Below are positions 17,382 through 27,154 of a DNA stretch of 64,000 nt, piece after piece. The position numbers and the translations under genes are program-made. Location of the stretch: NCBI RefSeq assembly GCF_003026285.1, contig NZ_PYOD01000018.1:31019-95018 (forward strand). Direction: 5' to 3'. Under the pieces are notes generated by a model. It was not told the DNA's origin and did no database searches. It saw only the letters and a list, made by a program, of their open reading frames with translations. Each line of letters opens with the position of its first letter. Position 1 is the stretch's first letter. The stretch comes from Photobacterium profundum. GTDB taxonomy: Bacteria > Pseudomonadota > Gammaproteobacteria > Enterobacterales > Vibrionaceae.

Positions 17382-18743
17382 TTATTTTTCAGGAGTGACC
17401 ATTTCCATTACTTCTATATCAACAATGCGAGAACGATTCATGATGATCTTCCATCGTTGAATACGTACCGTATCGTCTTCATCTGTTTCTTTGGTGATTA
17501 AGTTAATTAAGTGGCGTTTTTCAACCGACTCCTTGGTAACCTGCCCATCATTGAGTTGGTAAATTCGCTGTGACCCTTTTTCCATTAAGCGGGTAAATAC
17601 ACGTAAATCAAGCATGATGGATTCAAGTGTTTGTTCATAACCACTTAAAAACTTAGTGGGTGACATACGAGTGGTACTTTTGTAGTGCAATATCGTTTCT
17701 TCACGTTGCGATACTTGGTGTTTACGCACCTTTTTAATATCGCTTTCTAATGCGTCGTAGTTGGTATACTCCAGCCATTCCAGTTGTCGACCTGTTAGGT
17801 GGCCTGTATTTGCATCGAAGAATTGTTTACGCCACTTTGCTTTACCTTTGCGCAATAGGCGCCATAACATTATTTTTAAATCGTCTTTAAATACTTCACG
17901 AGCCGCATAGATCAAAGAAAGTACCAAGATGAAAGAGGCTGTAATATCACCTAAGAAACCGCGTGCTTTAATCAGCATGATGGTAACGAAAATCATCACG
18001 ATACCTGCAGCCAAACCGGTCACAATTTTCTTGGTATTTTTACCCAGTTCAATGGTTTTTTCTTTCATTGTTACTGGGTATTCAATCAAGCGCCGCAGTA
18101 AACGCATTTTGTTAGACATACGCGTTTGATCTTGCATTGCTTTTGAAGAGTTATAGTCGTGCTTAGTACGGTGCTCTGATTCTGTTTTGCAGGTTTCTAA
18201 CAGCATTTCCTTTATTTCTGGATATTCTTTGCTGCGAGGTAGATGCGATACTAATGCAAGGCAACGTTGTTCGGTAAACCACGATAAGTAATTATCGATA
18301 TTTTCGTAGTATTTCAGCAGTTTTTTATCAGTAGGACGACTTCTACGTAAGCGCTTTAGAATACGTACACAAAGTTGGGCAACTTCGGCGACTTCTTCTA
18401 AATCACGTTCTTGTTTATCATCTAATAATTGCTGAGCTGATTTCTCGAGCGCAAGCGCATACTGATAGGCGTATAAACTCAAACTTAAACGATACTGTTC
18501 ACTGGATAGTTTACCTCGGCTGGCGAGTCGACTGTGTACCAGTGGAAGATGATTAATGTCACTGTAGTAAGTACGTTTGCCTTGAATGGCATTGTGATAA
18601 AATTCATCTTCGGTAACGATATTGGAATGTAAGCCAAGTTCACCAGGAACGAAAATATACATATCAAGCTGTCGATTAGTTGTTTCCTGGATGACATGGG
18701 AAATCTTTAGTTTATGCCCATCTTTTCTTTCGACAGTGATCAC
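17382..18743 (-). CDS. Uncharacterised membrane protein with soluble helical domains
   Basis: A 453-residue protein starting at GTG (ITVERKDGHKLKISHV). There are about 230 residues of mostly charged helical sequence, then two hydrophobic helices (roughly 243-260 and 264-284: IVTGLAAGIVMIFVTIMLIK, ITASFILVLSLIYAA). A basic cytoplasmic C-terminal domain (KVRKHQVSQREETILHY...) follows. I do not recognise it beyond resemblance to conserved hypothetical proteins of marine gammaproteobacteria. It is divergent from the cvfB-like gene. Confidence 0.7.
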   Translation of the reverse strand: MITVERKDGHKLKISHVIQETTNRQLDMYIFVPGELGLHSNIVTEDEFYHNAIQGKRTYYSDINHLPLVHSRLASRGKLSSEQYRLSLSLYAYQYALALEKSAQQLLDDKQERDLEEVAEVAQLCVRILKRLRRSRPTDKKLLKYYENIDNYLSWFTEQRCLALVSHLPRSKEYPEIKEMLLETCKTESEHRTKHDYNSSKAMQDQTRMSNKMRLLRRLIEYPVTMKEKTIELGKNTKKIVTGLAAGIVMIFVTIMLIKARGFLGDITASFILVLSLIYAAREVFKDDLKIMLWRLLRKGKAKWRKQFFDANTGHLTGRQLEWLEYTNYDALESDIKKVRKHQVSQREETILHYKSTTRMSPTKFLSGYEQTLESIMLDLRVFTRLMEKGSQRIYQLNDGQVTKESVEKRHLINLITKETDEDDTVRIQRWKIIMNRSRIVDIEVMEMVTPEK

Positions 18744-19020
18744 TTCGTTTATATGCCTCTATGCTGGTGGTTATTCGGTGTTTATGGTTATAATTTTAGA
18801 GTATTTAAGTGGGTATTATTAGTTGATTCTGCATTGATTTGTGTCAACAGCATGAAATTTAGCCAAATAACCGAAGATAGGTCAGGCAAGCTGAACTAAC
18901 ATCACGTATAATGCGCGACCAAAGTTCGTATTGATACTCGTCTATAGCGTAATGTCTCGCTGTTTGTGACTTAGCTTTACGAAATGTATCATTATTATTT
19001 ACTCAGAGAGTGTCGGATTC

Positions 19021-19863
19021 ATGATTAAGATTGGACAATACAACACATTAGAAGTCGTCAAGCTAGTTGATTTTGGCGTTTTTCTAGATGGTGGTGAAGA
19101 CATTGGTAATATTCTTTTGCCAAAGAATTCTGTTCCAGCCGGCACGCAACTGGGTGATGAGCTGAAAGTTTTCATCTATTTTGATTCGCAAGATGACATC
19201 ATTGCAACCACGACAGAACCATTGGTTCAGGTAGGTGAGTTTGCTAAGCTACGTGTTGTAGGCGTTAGCAGCTTTGGTGCATTTGTTGATTGGGGTTTGG
19301 TTAAAGACCTATTAGTTCCATTCAGTGAGCAACGCCGTAAGTTGGAAGAAGGCGACAACGTGATGCTTCGCGTTTATACCGATAAAGCATCGGGTCGTAT
19401 TGTTGGCTCAACGAAGTTTAACCGTTTCCTTGATAACACACCGGCTAATTACACTGTTGGCCAAGAAGTGAAAGTAACTATTGTCGAAATTACCGACCTT
19501 GGCTACAAAGTTGCGATTGAAAATGAGCACTGGGGTCTTATCTTCAAAACAGAGTCTTTTGGTAAACTGTTTGTTGGCAAGAAACTGAGAGCGTTTGTGA
19601 AAGAACTTCGTCCAGACGGTAAAATCAGCTTGTCACTACAGAAAGCAGGCCGTGGCAAAGTTGACGATTTGTCAGATAAAGTGTTGAAGTCGCTTGAGCG
19701 TAAGGGTGGTTTCATGCCACTAAGCGATAAATCATCACCTGATGAAATTTTCGAAGCGTTCCGTACAAGTAAAGCAACGTTCAAGAAAACAATCGGTGGC
19801 TTATACAAGCAAGGTCTGATTGAAATCACTCGTGAAGGTATTCAGCTTAAAGACAACGACTAG
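19021..19863 (+). CDS. CvfB/YitL-like S1-domain RNA-binding protein
   Basis: The 280-residue protein contains tandem S1-like OB folds: IGQYNTLEVVKLVDFGVFLDG, VGEFAKLRVVGVSSFGAFVDWG and VGQEVKVTIVEITDLGYKVAI. A C-terminal winged-helix (SPDEIFEAFRTSKATFKKTIGGLYKQGLI) completes the CvfB architecture. Homologues bind RNA; CvfB affects virulence gene expression in Staphylococcus. Its role in gammaproteobacteria is not settled. Single gene with its own terminator. Confidence 0.88.
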   Translation: MIKIGQYNTLEVVKLVDFGVFLDGGEDIGNILLPKNSVPAGTQLGDELKVFIYFDSQDDIIATTTEPLVQVGEFAKLRVVGVSSFGAFVDWGLVKDLLVPFSEQRRKLEEGDNVMLRVYTDKASGRIVGSTKFNRFLDNTPANYTVGQEVKVTIVEITDLGYKVAIENEHWGLIFKTESFGKLFVGKKLRAFVKELRPDGKISLSLQKAGRGKVDDLSDKVLKSLERKGGFMPLSDKSSPDEIFEAFRTSKATFKKTIGGLYKQGLIEITREGIQLKDND

Positions 19864-19888
19864 TTAGCCTGAAAATATCGAACACCCC

Positions 19889-19919
19889 CAAAAGCCGATG
19901 ATAATCATCGGCTTTTTTT
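19889..19919 (+). terminator. Rho-independent terminator
   Basis: AAAAGCCGATGA / TCATCGGCTTTT with loop TAA, followed by TTT. Confidence 0.9.
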
Positions 19920-20137
19920 GTGACTACTGCCATATATCCCTCATTTTTATCCTTTTATTGCTATGAAACTATTCTTCCAAGAGTATTCTGGGTAAGCAAA
20001 TAGTTGCATTTTGACAAAACAAAAAGCGCGAGATGGAAGTACGTGCCGTATGTGTTTTGTGTTTTCTAATACCACTCTGAATAAGTGAATGATCAGAGAA
20101 TTATTTAGATTGGTACCCATGATTAAAAGGATTTGAT

Positions 20138-21769
20138 ATGCAAGGCATCAAGAAATCTAAGTTAGCGGCAATGGTTGCTCTTATAGCTGCGGCACCGTTG
20201 GTTATTGCCCCCGTTTCAGCTGCAGATGTACCTGCAGGGGTTACGTTAGCAAAGGTTCAAGAGATCGTTCGTGGTAATGGCGATGAAGTGCCAACGCTGG
20301 ATCCCGCGTATTCATCTGATACTGCGAGCTCTCGTGTTATTCAAGATATGTTTGAGGGGTTAGTGACTCAAGATACTGCTGGCAATATTGTTCCTGCTTT
20401 AGCAACAAGTTGGGAAAAGTCAGAAGATGGAAAAGTGTATACCTTTCATTTACGTGATGGGGCTAAGTGGTCGAATGGCGAGCCAATAACAGCGAAAGAT
20501 TTTGAATATAGCTTTCAGCGTGTGATTGATCCTGCAACAGCTGCACCTTATGCCTGGTATTACACAATGGCAAACATTGTGAATGCTGATGAAATCAACA
20601 AAGGCGAGTTATCGACAGATCAGTTAGGTGTGAAAGCGCTGGATGATAAAACGCTTCAAATTACGCTAACGAAACCCGTGCCGTACTTTGCTAAAATGTT
20701 AGTACATGAATCGACGTATCCTGTTTATCAAGCTGCGATCGAAAAATACGGTGACGCATGGACGAAGCCAGAGAATATTGTCACAAGCAGCGCTTATAAG
20801 CTAAGTAAGTGGGTATTGAACGAGCGTATCGTGTTGGAAAAGAGCCCAACGTATTGGAACAATGAAAAAACACAAGTAACCAAAGTTACTTACCTGCCAA
20901 TTCAAGATCTAACCGCAGAGTATAACCGCTTCCGTACTGGTGAAATTGATATCACCTCGTCATTTCCTTTAGAGCAATACAATGCGATTAAAAAGCAACG
21001 TCCTGACGAGCTATTAACAATGCCATCGTTGGGTACGTATTATTATTTATTCAATATTAATAAAAAGCCGTTTGATGATGTGCGAGTGCGTAAAGCCTTA
21101 GCCTATGCCATCGATCGTAATGTTGTAACAGATATCATTTTGGGACAGGGTCAAATTCCGGCTTATGGTGTAACGCCACCTTCAGTATCTGGTTTTGAAG
21201 CACCGAAGCTTGCATGGGAATCCATGAGCCAGAAAGAGCGTACTAAGAAAGCTCAAGCGTTATTAAAAGAAGCAGGGTTTGATAAAAAGAACCCGCTTAA
21301 GTTCGAGTTGGTTTACAACACCAGTGAATCACATAAGAAATTAGCCATTGTTGTTTCTTCGATGTGGAAGAAAAGTTTAGGTGTTGAAGTCGAACTAGCA
21401 AACCAAGAATGGAAAACATTCTTACAAAAACTATCTCAACGTGACTTTGATGTTGCACGTTATGCGTGGGTAGGCGATTACAACGAAGCATCAACGTTTT
21501 TATCATACTTTGAAAGTACTGGTATGAACTACGCAAGATGGAGCAATGTTAATTACGATGAGGCGATGAAGCTAGCCATTAAAGCACCAACAGATAGCAA
21601 ACGTAATGATTATTACCAGCAGGCAGAAGAAGTATTTGCAGACGAGATGCCAGCGGTGCCGTTATATTTCTATACTCGTTCTGTATTGAAGCAAACGAAA
21701 GTGGGTGGCTATTCGAAAACGAATGCATCAGAAGGGCGTTATACGCGTGATTTGTATGTAACTCAATAA
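20138..21769 (+). CDS. oppA: Periplasmic oligopeptide-binding protein of an ABC transporter (OppA-like)
   Basis: Family 5 extracellular solute-binding protein (543 residues) with a Sec signal peptide ending near PVSAADVP. Signatures are VPTLDPAYSSDTASSRVIQDMFEGLVTQD, AKDFEYSFQRVIDP and PFDDVRVRKALAYAIDR. It binds peptides in the periplasm and delivers them to an Opp-type permease. No permease or ATPase genes follow: a strong terminator comes right after, so it is an orphan binding protein. AAGGA precedes the ATG. MppA-like (murein tripeptide) specificity is possible. Confidence 0.88.
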   Translation: MQGIKKSKLAAMVALIAAAPLVIAPVSAADVPAGVTLAKVQEIVRGNGDEVPTLDPAYSSDTASSRVIQDMFEGLVTQDTAGNIVPALATSWEKSEDGKVYTFHLRDGAKWSNGEPITAKDFEYSFQRVIDPATAAPYAWYYTMANIVNADEINKGELSTDQLGVKALDDKTLQITLTKPVPYFAKMLVHESTYPVYQAAIEKYGDAWTKPENIVTSSAYKLSKWVLNERIVLEKSPTYWNNEKTQVTKVTYLPIQDLTAEYNRFRTGEIDITSSFPLEQYNAIKKQRPDELLTMPSLGTYYYLFNINKKPFDDVRVRKALAYAIDRNVVTDIILGQGQIPAYGVTPPSVSGFEAPKLAWESMSQKERTKKAQALLKEAGFDKKNPLKFELVYNTSESHKKLAIVVSSMWKKSLGVEVELANQEWKTFLQKLSQRDFDVARYAWVGDYNEASTFLSYFESTGMNYARWSNVNYDEAMKLAIKAPTDSKRNDYYQQAEEVFADEMPAVPLYFYTRSVLKQTKVGGYSKTNASEGRYTRDLYVTQ

Positions 21770-21791
21770 AATAATATAGATTGTTCAAAAT

Positions 21792-21847
21792 AAAAGCAGA
21801 GCACTATTCGTATTACAAACCAGTAATACCGTGCTCTGCTTTTTATT
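21792..21847 (+). terminator. Long Rho-independent terminator after the oppA-like gene
   Basis: Outer arms AAAAGCAGAGCAC / GTGCTCTGCTTTT and inner GTATTAC / GTAATAC, ending in TTTTTATT. Confidence 0.92.
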
Positions 21848-22030
21848 ATGATAAATAAGTTATTGTGAGAAATAAGCGGTTCACAATTAGCACGTAATCA
21901 TTCACTATGAACTCAGTAGCTTATTTGGTGTGGCTTGTTCGGTATGAGTTACTCGCTTATACGACGCTCTATGTACACATGCGCTATATAAACACGTGCT
22001 ATGTAAACAATAGACGAAAGGGGTTCATGA

Positions 22031-23284
22031 ATGGTTATACAAACATCAAAAAAACGATTTAAGCATGTGCGTGCTTCTGATCTTCGCGGAATGGGGCAGT
22101 TGGCTACGCAGGCAACCATGAATGTAACCCGCATTGCTGAAGGTGTTCACCAATCTGTATGGAATACATTGGGAATGCCTGGAGGTAAAAAACCCGGTCG
22201 TACAAGAGGTATTACAGGCCTTGTTTATAACAGTATTTATGGCGTAACCCAATTATTGGGAAGCGGTGTAGATAAGGTACTTGAGAAACAACAGCCTTGG
22301 TTCGACACCTTAGATAAAGATAAAACAGAAACCAATGAGCGTACGGCAGTTTTGTCTGCATTAAATGGGATTATGGGCGATCAGCTCGTTGAGTCAAATA
22401 ACCAATTAGCAATCCCGATGACCTTTTACCATCAGCAGCAAGCTTTAAGTTGGAATGATAAAAAGCAAGCACTTGTTATTCCACAAGCGAAGAATAAAGT
22501 ATTGTTGATGATCCATGGTTTGTGCATGAATGATCGCCAATGGTGTGGTGAGTATGAAGGGACGGAGGTCAATCATGGTGAGCAACTATCATCCACGCTA
22601 GGCTATACCCCTGTTTATCTTCGATACAATACTGGCCTCCATGTTTCACTAAATGGAAGGGAGTTGTCTGAGCTGCTTGAACAGTTAGTCGATAGTTGGC
22701 CCGTTGAAATAGAAGAGCTGACAGTGGTTGCTCATAGCATGGGAGGTCTAGTAACCCGCAGTGCCGTTCATTATGGTTTTCAGCAATCAAAGCACTGGCC
22801 AAATGTGATTAAAAATATTGTTTTCCTTGGTACGCCGCATCACGGAGCGCCATTGGAGCGTGCAGGGAATAAGCTAGGTGCAATATTAAGTGCAATCCCT
22901 TATACCGCCCCCTTCAATAGGCTTAGCAATCTTCGCAGTTCAGGGATCACCGATTTGCGTTACGGTTATATTATTGATGAGGATTGGCAAGGGCAAGAAC
23001 GCTTTGGTAACCATGCTGACGAACGTTTGAGGGTATCGTTACCGCCCCAGGTTGCTTGTTTTACTGTTGCTGCTACAACTGCCAGCCAAAGAAGCCTTTT
23101 AGCTGATAGATTAATAGGGGATGGGCTTGTTCCTCTTCACAGCGCTTTGGGTATCCATAAAGTCGAAGATCATCATTTATCGTTTGCTGAGACGTCACAG
23201 AAAATTTTCTATGGTATGAATCATATGCAATTGCTAAGTGATCCCGCTGTTAGCCAGCAGCTAGAAGAGTGGTTGAGTTATTAA
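22031..23284 (+). CDS. Alpha/beta hydrolase (lipase/PGAP1-like esterase)
   Basis: A 417-residue cytoplasmic-looking protein without a signal peptide. Residues ~150 onward carry the alpha/beta hydrolase fold: LLMIHGLCMNDRQW oxyanion region, nucleophile elbow AHSMGG (a GxSxG variant with Ala first), FLGTPHHGAPLER, the acid region GDGLVPLHSALG and the likely catalytic His in MNHMQLL. The N-terminal 130 residues look amphipathic and may bind membranes. The substrate is unknown. AAAGGGG precedes the ATG. Confidence 0.8.
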   Translation: MVIQTSKKRFKHVRASDLRGMGQLATQATMNVTRIAEGVHQSVWNTLGMPGGKKPGRTRGITGLVYNSIYGVTQLLGSGVDKVLEKQQPWFDTLDKDKTETNERTAVLSALNGIMGDQLVESNNQLAIPMTFYHQQQALSWNDKKQALVIPQAKNKVLLMIHGLCMNDRQWCGEYEGTEVNHGEQLSSTLGYTPVYLRYNTGLHVSLNGRELSELLEQLVDSWPVEIEELTVVAHSMGGLVTRSAVHYGFQQSKHWPNVIKNIVFLGTPHHGAPLERAGNKLGAILSAIPYTAPFNRLSNLRSSGITDLRYGYIIDEDWQGQERFGNHADERLRVSLPPQVACFTVAATTASQRSLLADRLIGDGLVPLHSALGIHKVEDHHLSFAETSQKIFYGMNHMQLLSDPAVSQQLEEWLSY

Positions 23285-23449
23285 TTTCGGATTTTCATAT
23301 TAAACAGTTCTCTCATAATCATCGTAATTGAAACCTCTGTAACTTTATCAAGATAAAAAGCAAACGATAACGTTATGTGTGAATTTCTAGCAGCAAGCTG
23401 TTGAAAAAATAAGCTAACAGTATTAATTTTTATTTTAATACATTAGTTT

Positions 23450-23485
23450 TTCTGAAAAAATCACCCGTAGTGATTTTCATTTTTA
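23450..23485 (+). terminator. Probable terminator after the hydrolase gene
   Basis: AAAATCAC / GTGATTTT hairpin with loop CCGTA, followed by a T-rich stretch. The 348-base gap to the next gene is otherwise AT-rich and holds the nupC promoter. Confidence 0.55.
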
Positions 23486-23569
23486 ATTTAACGTATTGAT
23501 AATAATAGTATTAATTTTCAATTATTATTAAGTTGGAGTTTTTCACGAATTTGCACTCATAAGGTGAGG

Positions 23570-23597
23570 TTGATCACTAATTGTAGGGCGGTACAAT
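23570..23597 (+). promoter_or_regulatory. Predicted sigma-70 promoter of the nupC-type gene
   Basis: TTGATC (23570-23575) and TACAAT (23592-23597), 16 bases apart, about 37 bases ahead of the start codon. No convincing CRP or CytR operator could be assigned. Confidence 0.45.
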
Positions 23598-23633
23598 GCG
23601 CGTCCTTTTTGAATTTACATTCTGGTTTAAACC

Positions 23634-24842
23634 ATGATTGCAATTTTTGGTATTATTGTTCTGCTTTTTCTTGCGTGGCTAATTTCGGTTGATAGAAAAA
23701 GAATTCCATTGAAAATGGTGTCAGTCGCCTTTTTGCTCCAAGTACTTTTTGCATTATTGGTTTTATATGTGCCTGCCGGTAAGTCGGCGCTTCAAGCCAT
23801 TGCTGGTGGCGTTACTTATGTGACAGATTACGGTAATGAAGGGTTATCATTTCTTTTTGGTGGCTTAGCAACAGGCAGCGTTGGCTTTGTATTTGCGGTT
23901 AACGTGCTAGGTATTATTGTCTTTTTCTCTGCTCTTATTTCGATGCTGTACCATATTGGTATTATGCAAAAAGTGATCGATGTGTTGGGTGGGGCTCTAC
24001 AACGTGTACTTGGCACGGGTAGAGCAGAATCGCTCTCTGCGACAGCCAATATTTTCGTTGGCATGTCTGAAGTGCCGCTGGTAATTAAACCTTACTTAAA
24101 GAAGATGGACGACTCCCAACTTTTTGCCGTGATGACATGTGGTATGGCATCTGTTGCGGGTAGTACCATGGTGGGTTATGCAGCTGTTGGTGTCGACCTT
24201 CAATACCTTATTGCAGCTTCGTTCATGTCTGCACCTGCTGGCTTATTAATGTCGAAGGTGATTGTGCCGCCATCGGTTGATAAGCTACAAGACGACGAGA
24301 TTTCTTCTGTTGTTATTCCTCGAGCAACGAATATTGTTGAAGCACTTGCCGACGGCGCAATGTCGGGTATGCGCATGGCTGTCACAATTGGTGCCACATT
24401 ATTGGCATTTATCAGCGTAATCGCATTGTTAAATGGCATGCTGGGTGATGCGGGTGCTTATTTTGGTATCGAGAACCTAAGTTTTGAATTAATCATTGGC
24501 TATTTATTCGCGCCTATTGCGTTGCTTATTGGTGTGCCTTGGGTTGATGCTGTAACAGCGGGGTCATTGATTGGTCAGAAAGTCGTTATGAATGAGTTTG
24601 TGGCATTTATCGACCTAATGAGCTTAAAAGATACGATGCAAGAACACAGTGTTGTTGTGGTGACATTTGCACTATGTGGTTTTGCCAACGTAACAACACT
24701 AGCTATTCTGATTGGCGGTATGGGCAGTTTGATTCCTGAACGTCGCCCGTTTATCGCTGAATATGGTATTCGTGCAGTCATGGCTGGCGTATTAGCTAAC
24801 CTAATGAGTGCGGCTATCGTTAGTATCATTCTATTACTTTAG
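23634..24842 (+). CDS. nupC: NupC-family concentrative nucleoside transporter
   Basis: A 402-residue inner-membrane carrier that couples nucleoside uptake to Na+ or H+. Family features are the N-terminal MIAIFGIIVLLFLAWLISVD helices, ESLSATANIFVGMSEVPLVIKPYL with the ion/substrate-binding repeat motifs, and CGFANVTTLAILIGGMGSLIPER near the C-terminus. Its length matches NupC/CNT proteins. It stands alone with a terminator behind. The ribosome binding site is weak. It may feed the purine-catabolic locus 24 kb away, but this is only inference. Confidence 0.9.
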   Translation: MIAIFGIIVLLFLAWLISVDRKRIPLKMVSVAFLLQVLFALLVLYVPAGKSALQAIAGGVTYVTDYGNEGLSFLFGGLATGSVGFVFAVNVLGIIVFFSALISMLYHIGIMQKVIDVLGGALQRVLGTGRAESLSATANIFVGMSEVPLVIKPYLKKMDDSQLFAVMTCGMASVAGSTMVGYAAVGVDLQYLIAASFMSAPAGLLMSKVIVPPSVDKLQDDEISSVVIPRATNIVEALADGAMSGMRMAVTIGATLLAFISVIALLNGMLGDAGAYFGIENLSFELIIGYLFAPIALLIGVPWVDAVTAGSLIGQKVVMNEFVAFIDLMSLKDTMQEHSVVVVTFALCGFANVTTLAILIGGMGSLIPERRPFIAEYGIRAVMAGVLANLMSAAIVSIILLL

Positions 24843-24868
24843 GTTTATACACCTAGTAACAGCAAACT

Positions 24869-24907
24869 AAAAAAGCGCAGTCTTCGTTTGAAGATATGCG
24901 CTTTTTT
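24869..24907 (+). terminator. Rho-independent terminator after nupC
   Basis: AAAAAAGCGCA / TGCGCTTTTTT arms with an inner TCTTC / GAAGA pairing. It may also serve the convergent moeB. Confidence 0.88.
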
Positions 24908-24945
24908 GCGTTGAAGAGCTGCTGGTATACTTACCCAGAATACTA

Positions 24946-25692
24946 TTAGCTACACACTGAACAGTTAGCTTGTTTACCTAACTTCATTTCTCGCCAACTC
25001 ATCGACATGGCATCTAGCATTAAAATCTTACCTGTTAATGCTGTACCCATGTTTGCCACTACCTTAATGGCTTCCATTGCCTGTACTGCACCCACAATAC
25101 CGACCACTGGCGACATAATACCAGCTTCTACGCAGCTTAATGTTTGTTGACCGAATAGGGCACTCAAACATTGGTAACATGGTTCGTTATCTTGATAGGT
25201 ATACACGCTAATTTGCCCTTCCATACGAATCGCAGCACCTGATATTAACGGTGTTTTCGTTTGGTGACATAAACGGTTTAATTGATTACGTGTTTCAACA
25301 TTGTCGCTGCAATCAAGCACAATTGTGTGTTGCTGAATCAGCGGCAATAATTCATCGTCACTTAGGCGTTGTGCAATCGTATCAATGCTTGTGTAAGGAT
25401 TGATGGTGGTTAACGCTTGTTTCGCTGATTCAACTTTTAACTGACCAATTGTATTATCGTTATGTAATACCTGACGCTGTAAGTTTGATACTTCAACCTT
25501 ATCATCATCAATTAAAGTCAGCTTTCCCACACCTGCTGCTGCTAGGTATTGTGTGGAAGCACAGCCTAAGCCGCCAGCCCCTAGAATGAGCATGGAAGCG
25601 TCTTTTAATGCTTCTTGTCCGTCAAAGTCAAACTGACGAAGAATGATTTGGCGGTTATAACGAAGCATTTCTGCATCAGACAGTTCTGCCAC
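24946..25692 (-). CDS. moeB: Molybdopterin-synthase adenylyltransferase MoeB
   Basis: MoeB adenylates the C-terminal Gly of MoaD so that it can be thiocarboxylated for molybdopterin synthesis. It has 248 residues. The E1-like nucleotide fold is seen in ILGAGGLGCASTQYLAAAGVG. LIDDDKVEVSNLQRQ follows, and zinc cysteines lie in CYQC and in the C-terminal CSVC. It lies downstream of moeA but is separated by a hairpin, so it may be only partly co-transcribed. Confidence 0.93.
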   Translation of the reverse strand: MAELSDAEMLRYNRQIILRQFDFDGQEALKDASMLILGAGGLGCASTQYLAAAGVGKLTLIDDDKVEVSNLQRQVLHNDNTIGQLKVESAKQALTTINPYTSIDTIAQRLSDDELLPLIQQHTIVLDCSDNVETRNQLNRLCHQTKTPLISGAAIRMEGQISVYTYQDNEPCYQCLSALFGQQTLSCVEAGIMSPVVGIVGAVQAMEAIKVVANMGTALTGKILMLDAMSMSWREMKLGKQANCSVCS

Positions 25693-25728
25693 AATGTATT
25701 CCTGTTTTGTAGAGAGTGGAAGGATGTG

Positions 25729-25759
25729 AAAAGCGAGATATCAATAATATCTCGCTTTT
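25729..25759 (-). terminator. Hairpin between moeA and moeB
   Basis: AAAAGCGAGATAT / ATATCTCGCTTTT with a short AATA-type loop. It is symmetrical, and the T-run (on the minus strand) is supplied by the arm. It may be an attenuating terminator inside the moeAB operon or an RNA-processing site. Confidence 0.6.
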
Positions 25760-25832
25760 CTGTTCTACGTATTTAAGCGGGCGCTTTGTATATCAAAAGC
25801 TCGGTATATCTAATGCCTAATCAATTCAATGT

Positions 25833-27068
25833 TTAGTACATTGAGTGATTAAACAATTCGATAGTCACATCTTCACCTGGAGAAACGCGGCCACGTTCTT
25901 GTTCAAGTACAACAAAGCAGTTAGCTTGATGCATAGAGCTGAATGCACCTGAACCTTGATTACCTGTTGTGGCGACTTCAAGTTGTCCTTGTGGGTTAAT
26001 TTGATAGATACCACGTTGGAAATCAGTACGCCCAGGACGTTTCTTAAAGAGCGTTGTCGCCTTCGCTGTTATGCGTTGTGGTGGCTGGTACTGAGAATGA
26101 CCAGATAACTGCGCCAGCATCGGCTGAACAAGCTGGTACAGCGTTAGCATTGCAGAAACAGGGTTACCCGGTAAACCACAGAACCACGTATTATCAATCG
26201 TGCCAAACGCGAATGGCTTTCCTGGTTTCATGGCTATTTTCCAGAAACCTATTTCACCTTGCTCTTCAAGAATGTCTTTAGTGTAGTCAGCTTCACCTAC
26301 GCTAACACCACCTGATGTAACCAGTACGTCAGCTTCTGATGTTGCTTTCTTGAATGCTTCACGTAGTTTTTCAGGGCAATCTGGAATGATGCCTAAATCT
26401 AATACATCACAACCAAACTTTTCAAGTAATGCTCGAATACCATAACGGTTGCTGTCGTAAATCTGACCTGCTGCTAATGGTTCGCCAACAGGGCGTAATT
26501 CATCACCCGTTGAAAAGAATGCCGCGACAGGTCGTGCAAAAACTGAAAATTCAGCAATACCCAAAGAGGCGAGTAGTGGCATTTCACGCGCTGTAATACG
26601 TGTTCCTTTAGCAACAACGGTATCACCTTGATGTACATCGTCACCAATAGGGCGAACGTTGTCATGGGCTTCTGGTTTGATTAGGAAGCTAACGTTATCA
26701 CCTTTGACTTCCGTTTCTTCTTGCATGATGACAACGTCAGTGCCTTCTGGCATTTGAGCGCCAGTCATAATACGAATGCATTGGCCCGCTTCGCATACAC
26801 CTTCAAAAGGAACACCAGCAAATGATTTGCCAGATAAAACAAGGGTATCGTTATCTTTTAGATCGTTAGCGCGAAGGGCATAACCGTCCATCGCCGAATT
26901 AGCAAAGGGTGGTACATTGATTGGAGAAAGAATATCTTCAGCAAGAACACGTCCCATTGCATCAGAAAGTGCAACAGTCATTACTGAATCCAGTGGCTTA
27001 ACGTCAGCCAAAATTTTATCTAAAGCCGTTTCTACAGGCATTAAACCTGGTGCGTCACAACATCCCAT
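25833..27068 (-). CDS. moeA: Molybdopterin molybdenumtransferase MoeA
   Basis: Inserts molybdate into adenylylated molybdopterin in the last step of Moco synthesis. The 411-residue protein has the N-terminal PPFANSAMDGYALRA and IMTGAQMPEGTDVVIMQEE signatures, and the MoaB/Mog-like domain with STGDELRP and VTSGGVSVGEADYTKD. It also has KPGKPFAFG and the ending loop FCGLPGNPVSAML. It is divergent from folE. Moco is needed for Nap (left edge) and for the hydroxylase implied by yqeB. Confidence 0.95.
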   Translation of the reverse strand: MGCCDAPGLMPVETALDKILADVKPLDSVMTVALSDAMGRVLAEDILSPINVPPFANSAMDGYALRANDLKDNDTLVLSGKSFAGVPFEGVCEAGQCIRIMTGAQMPEGTDVVIMQEETEVKGDNVSFLIKPEAHDNVRPIGDDVHQGDTVVAKGTRITAREMPLLASLGIAEFSVFARPVAAFFSTGDELRPVGEPLAAGQIYDSNRYGIRALLEKFGCDVLDLGIIPDCPEKLREAFKKATSEADVLVTSGGVSVGEADYTKDILEEQGEIGFWKIAMKPGKPFAFGTIDNTWFCGLPGNPVSAMLTLYQLVQPMLAQLSGHSQYQPPQRITAKATTLFKKRPGRTDFQRGIYQINPQGQLEVATTGNQGSGAFSSMHQANCFVVLEQERGRVSPGEDVTIELFNHSMY

Positions 27069-27104
27069 ATTGGTGTCCGTCGTTAGTTATAAGTCATAGG
27101 CTTG

Positions 27105-27154
27105 AATACTAATCAAGTAAGATTGAAACTCGCTCAATATTCTTGATTAGTATT
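27105..27154. repeat. 13-bp perfect inverted repeat in the moeA-folE intergenic region
   Basis: AATACTAATCAAG (27105-27117) and CTTGATTAGTATT (27142-27154), with an inner ATTGA / TCAAT pairing. It lies 37 bases upstream of moeA, in its leader or promoter. Neither a Moco riboswitch nor a ModE box could be recognised, so its role (operator or leader hairpin) is open. The rest of this 308-base gap shows nothing definite. Confidence 0.55.
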
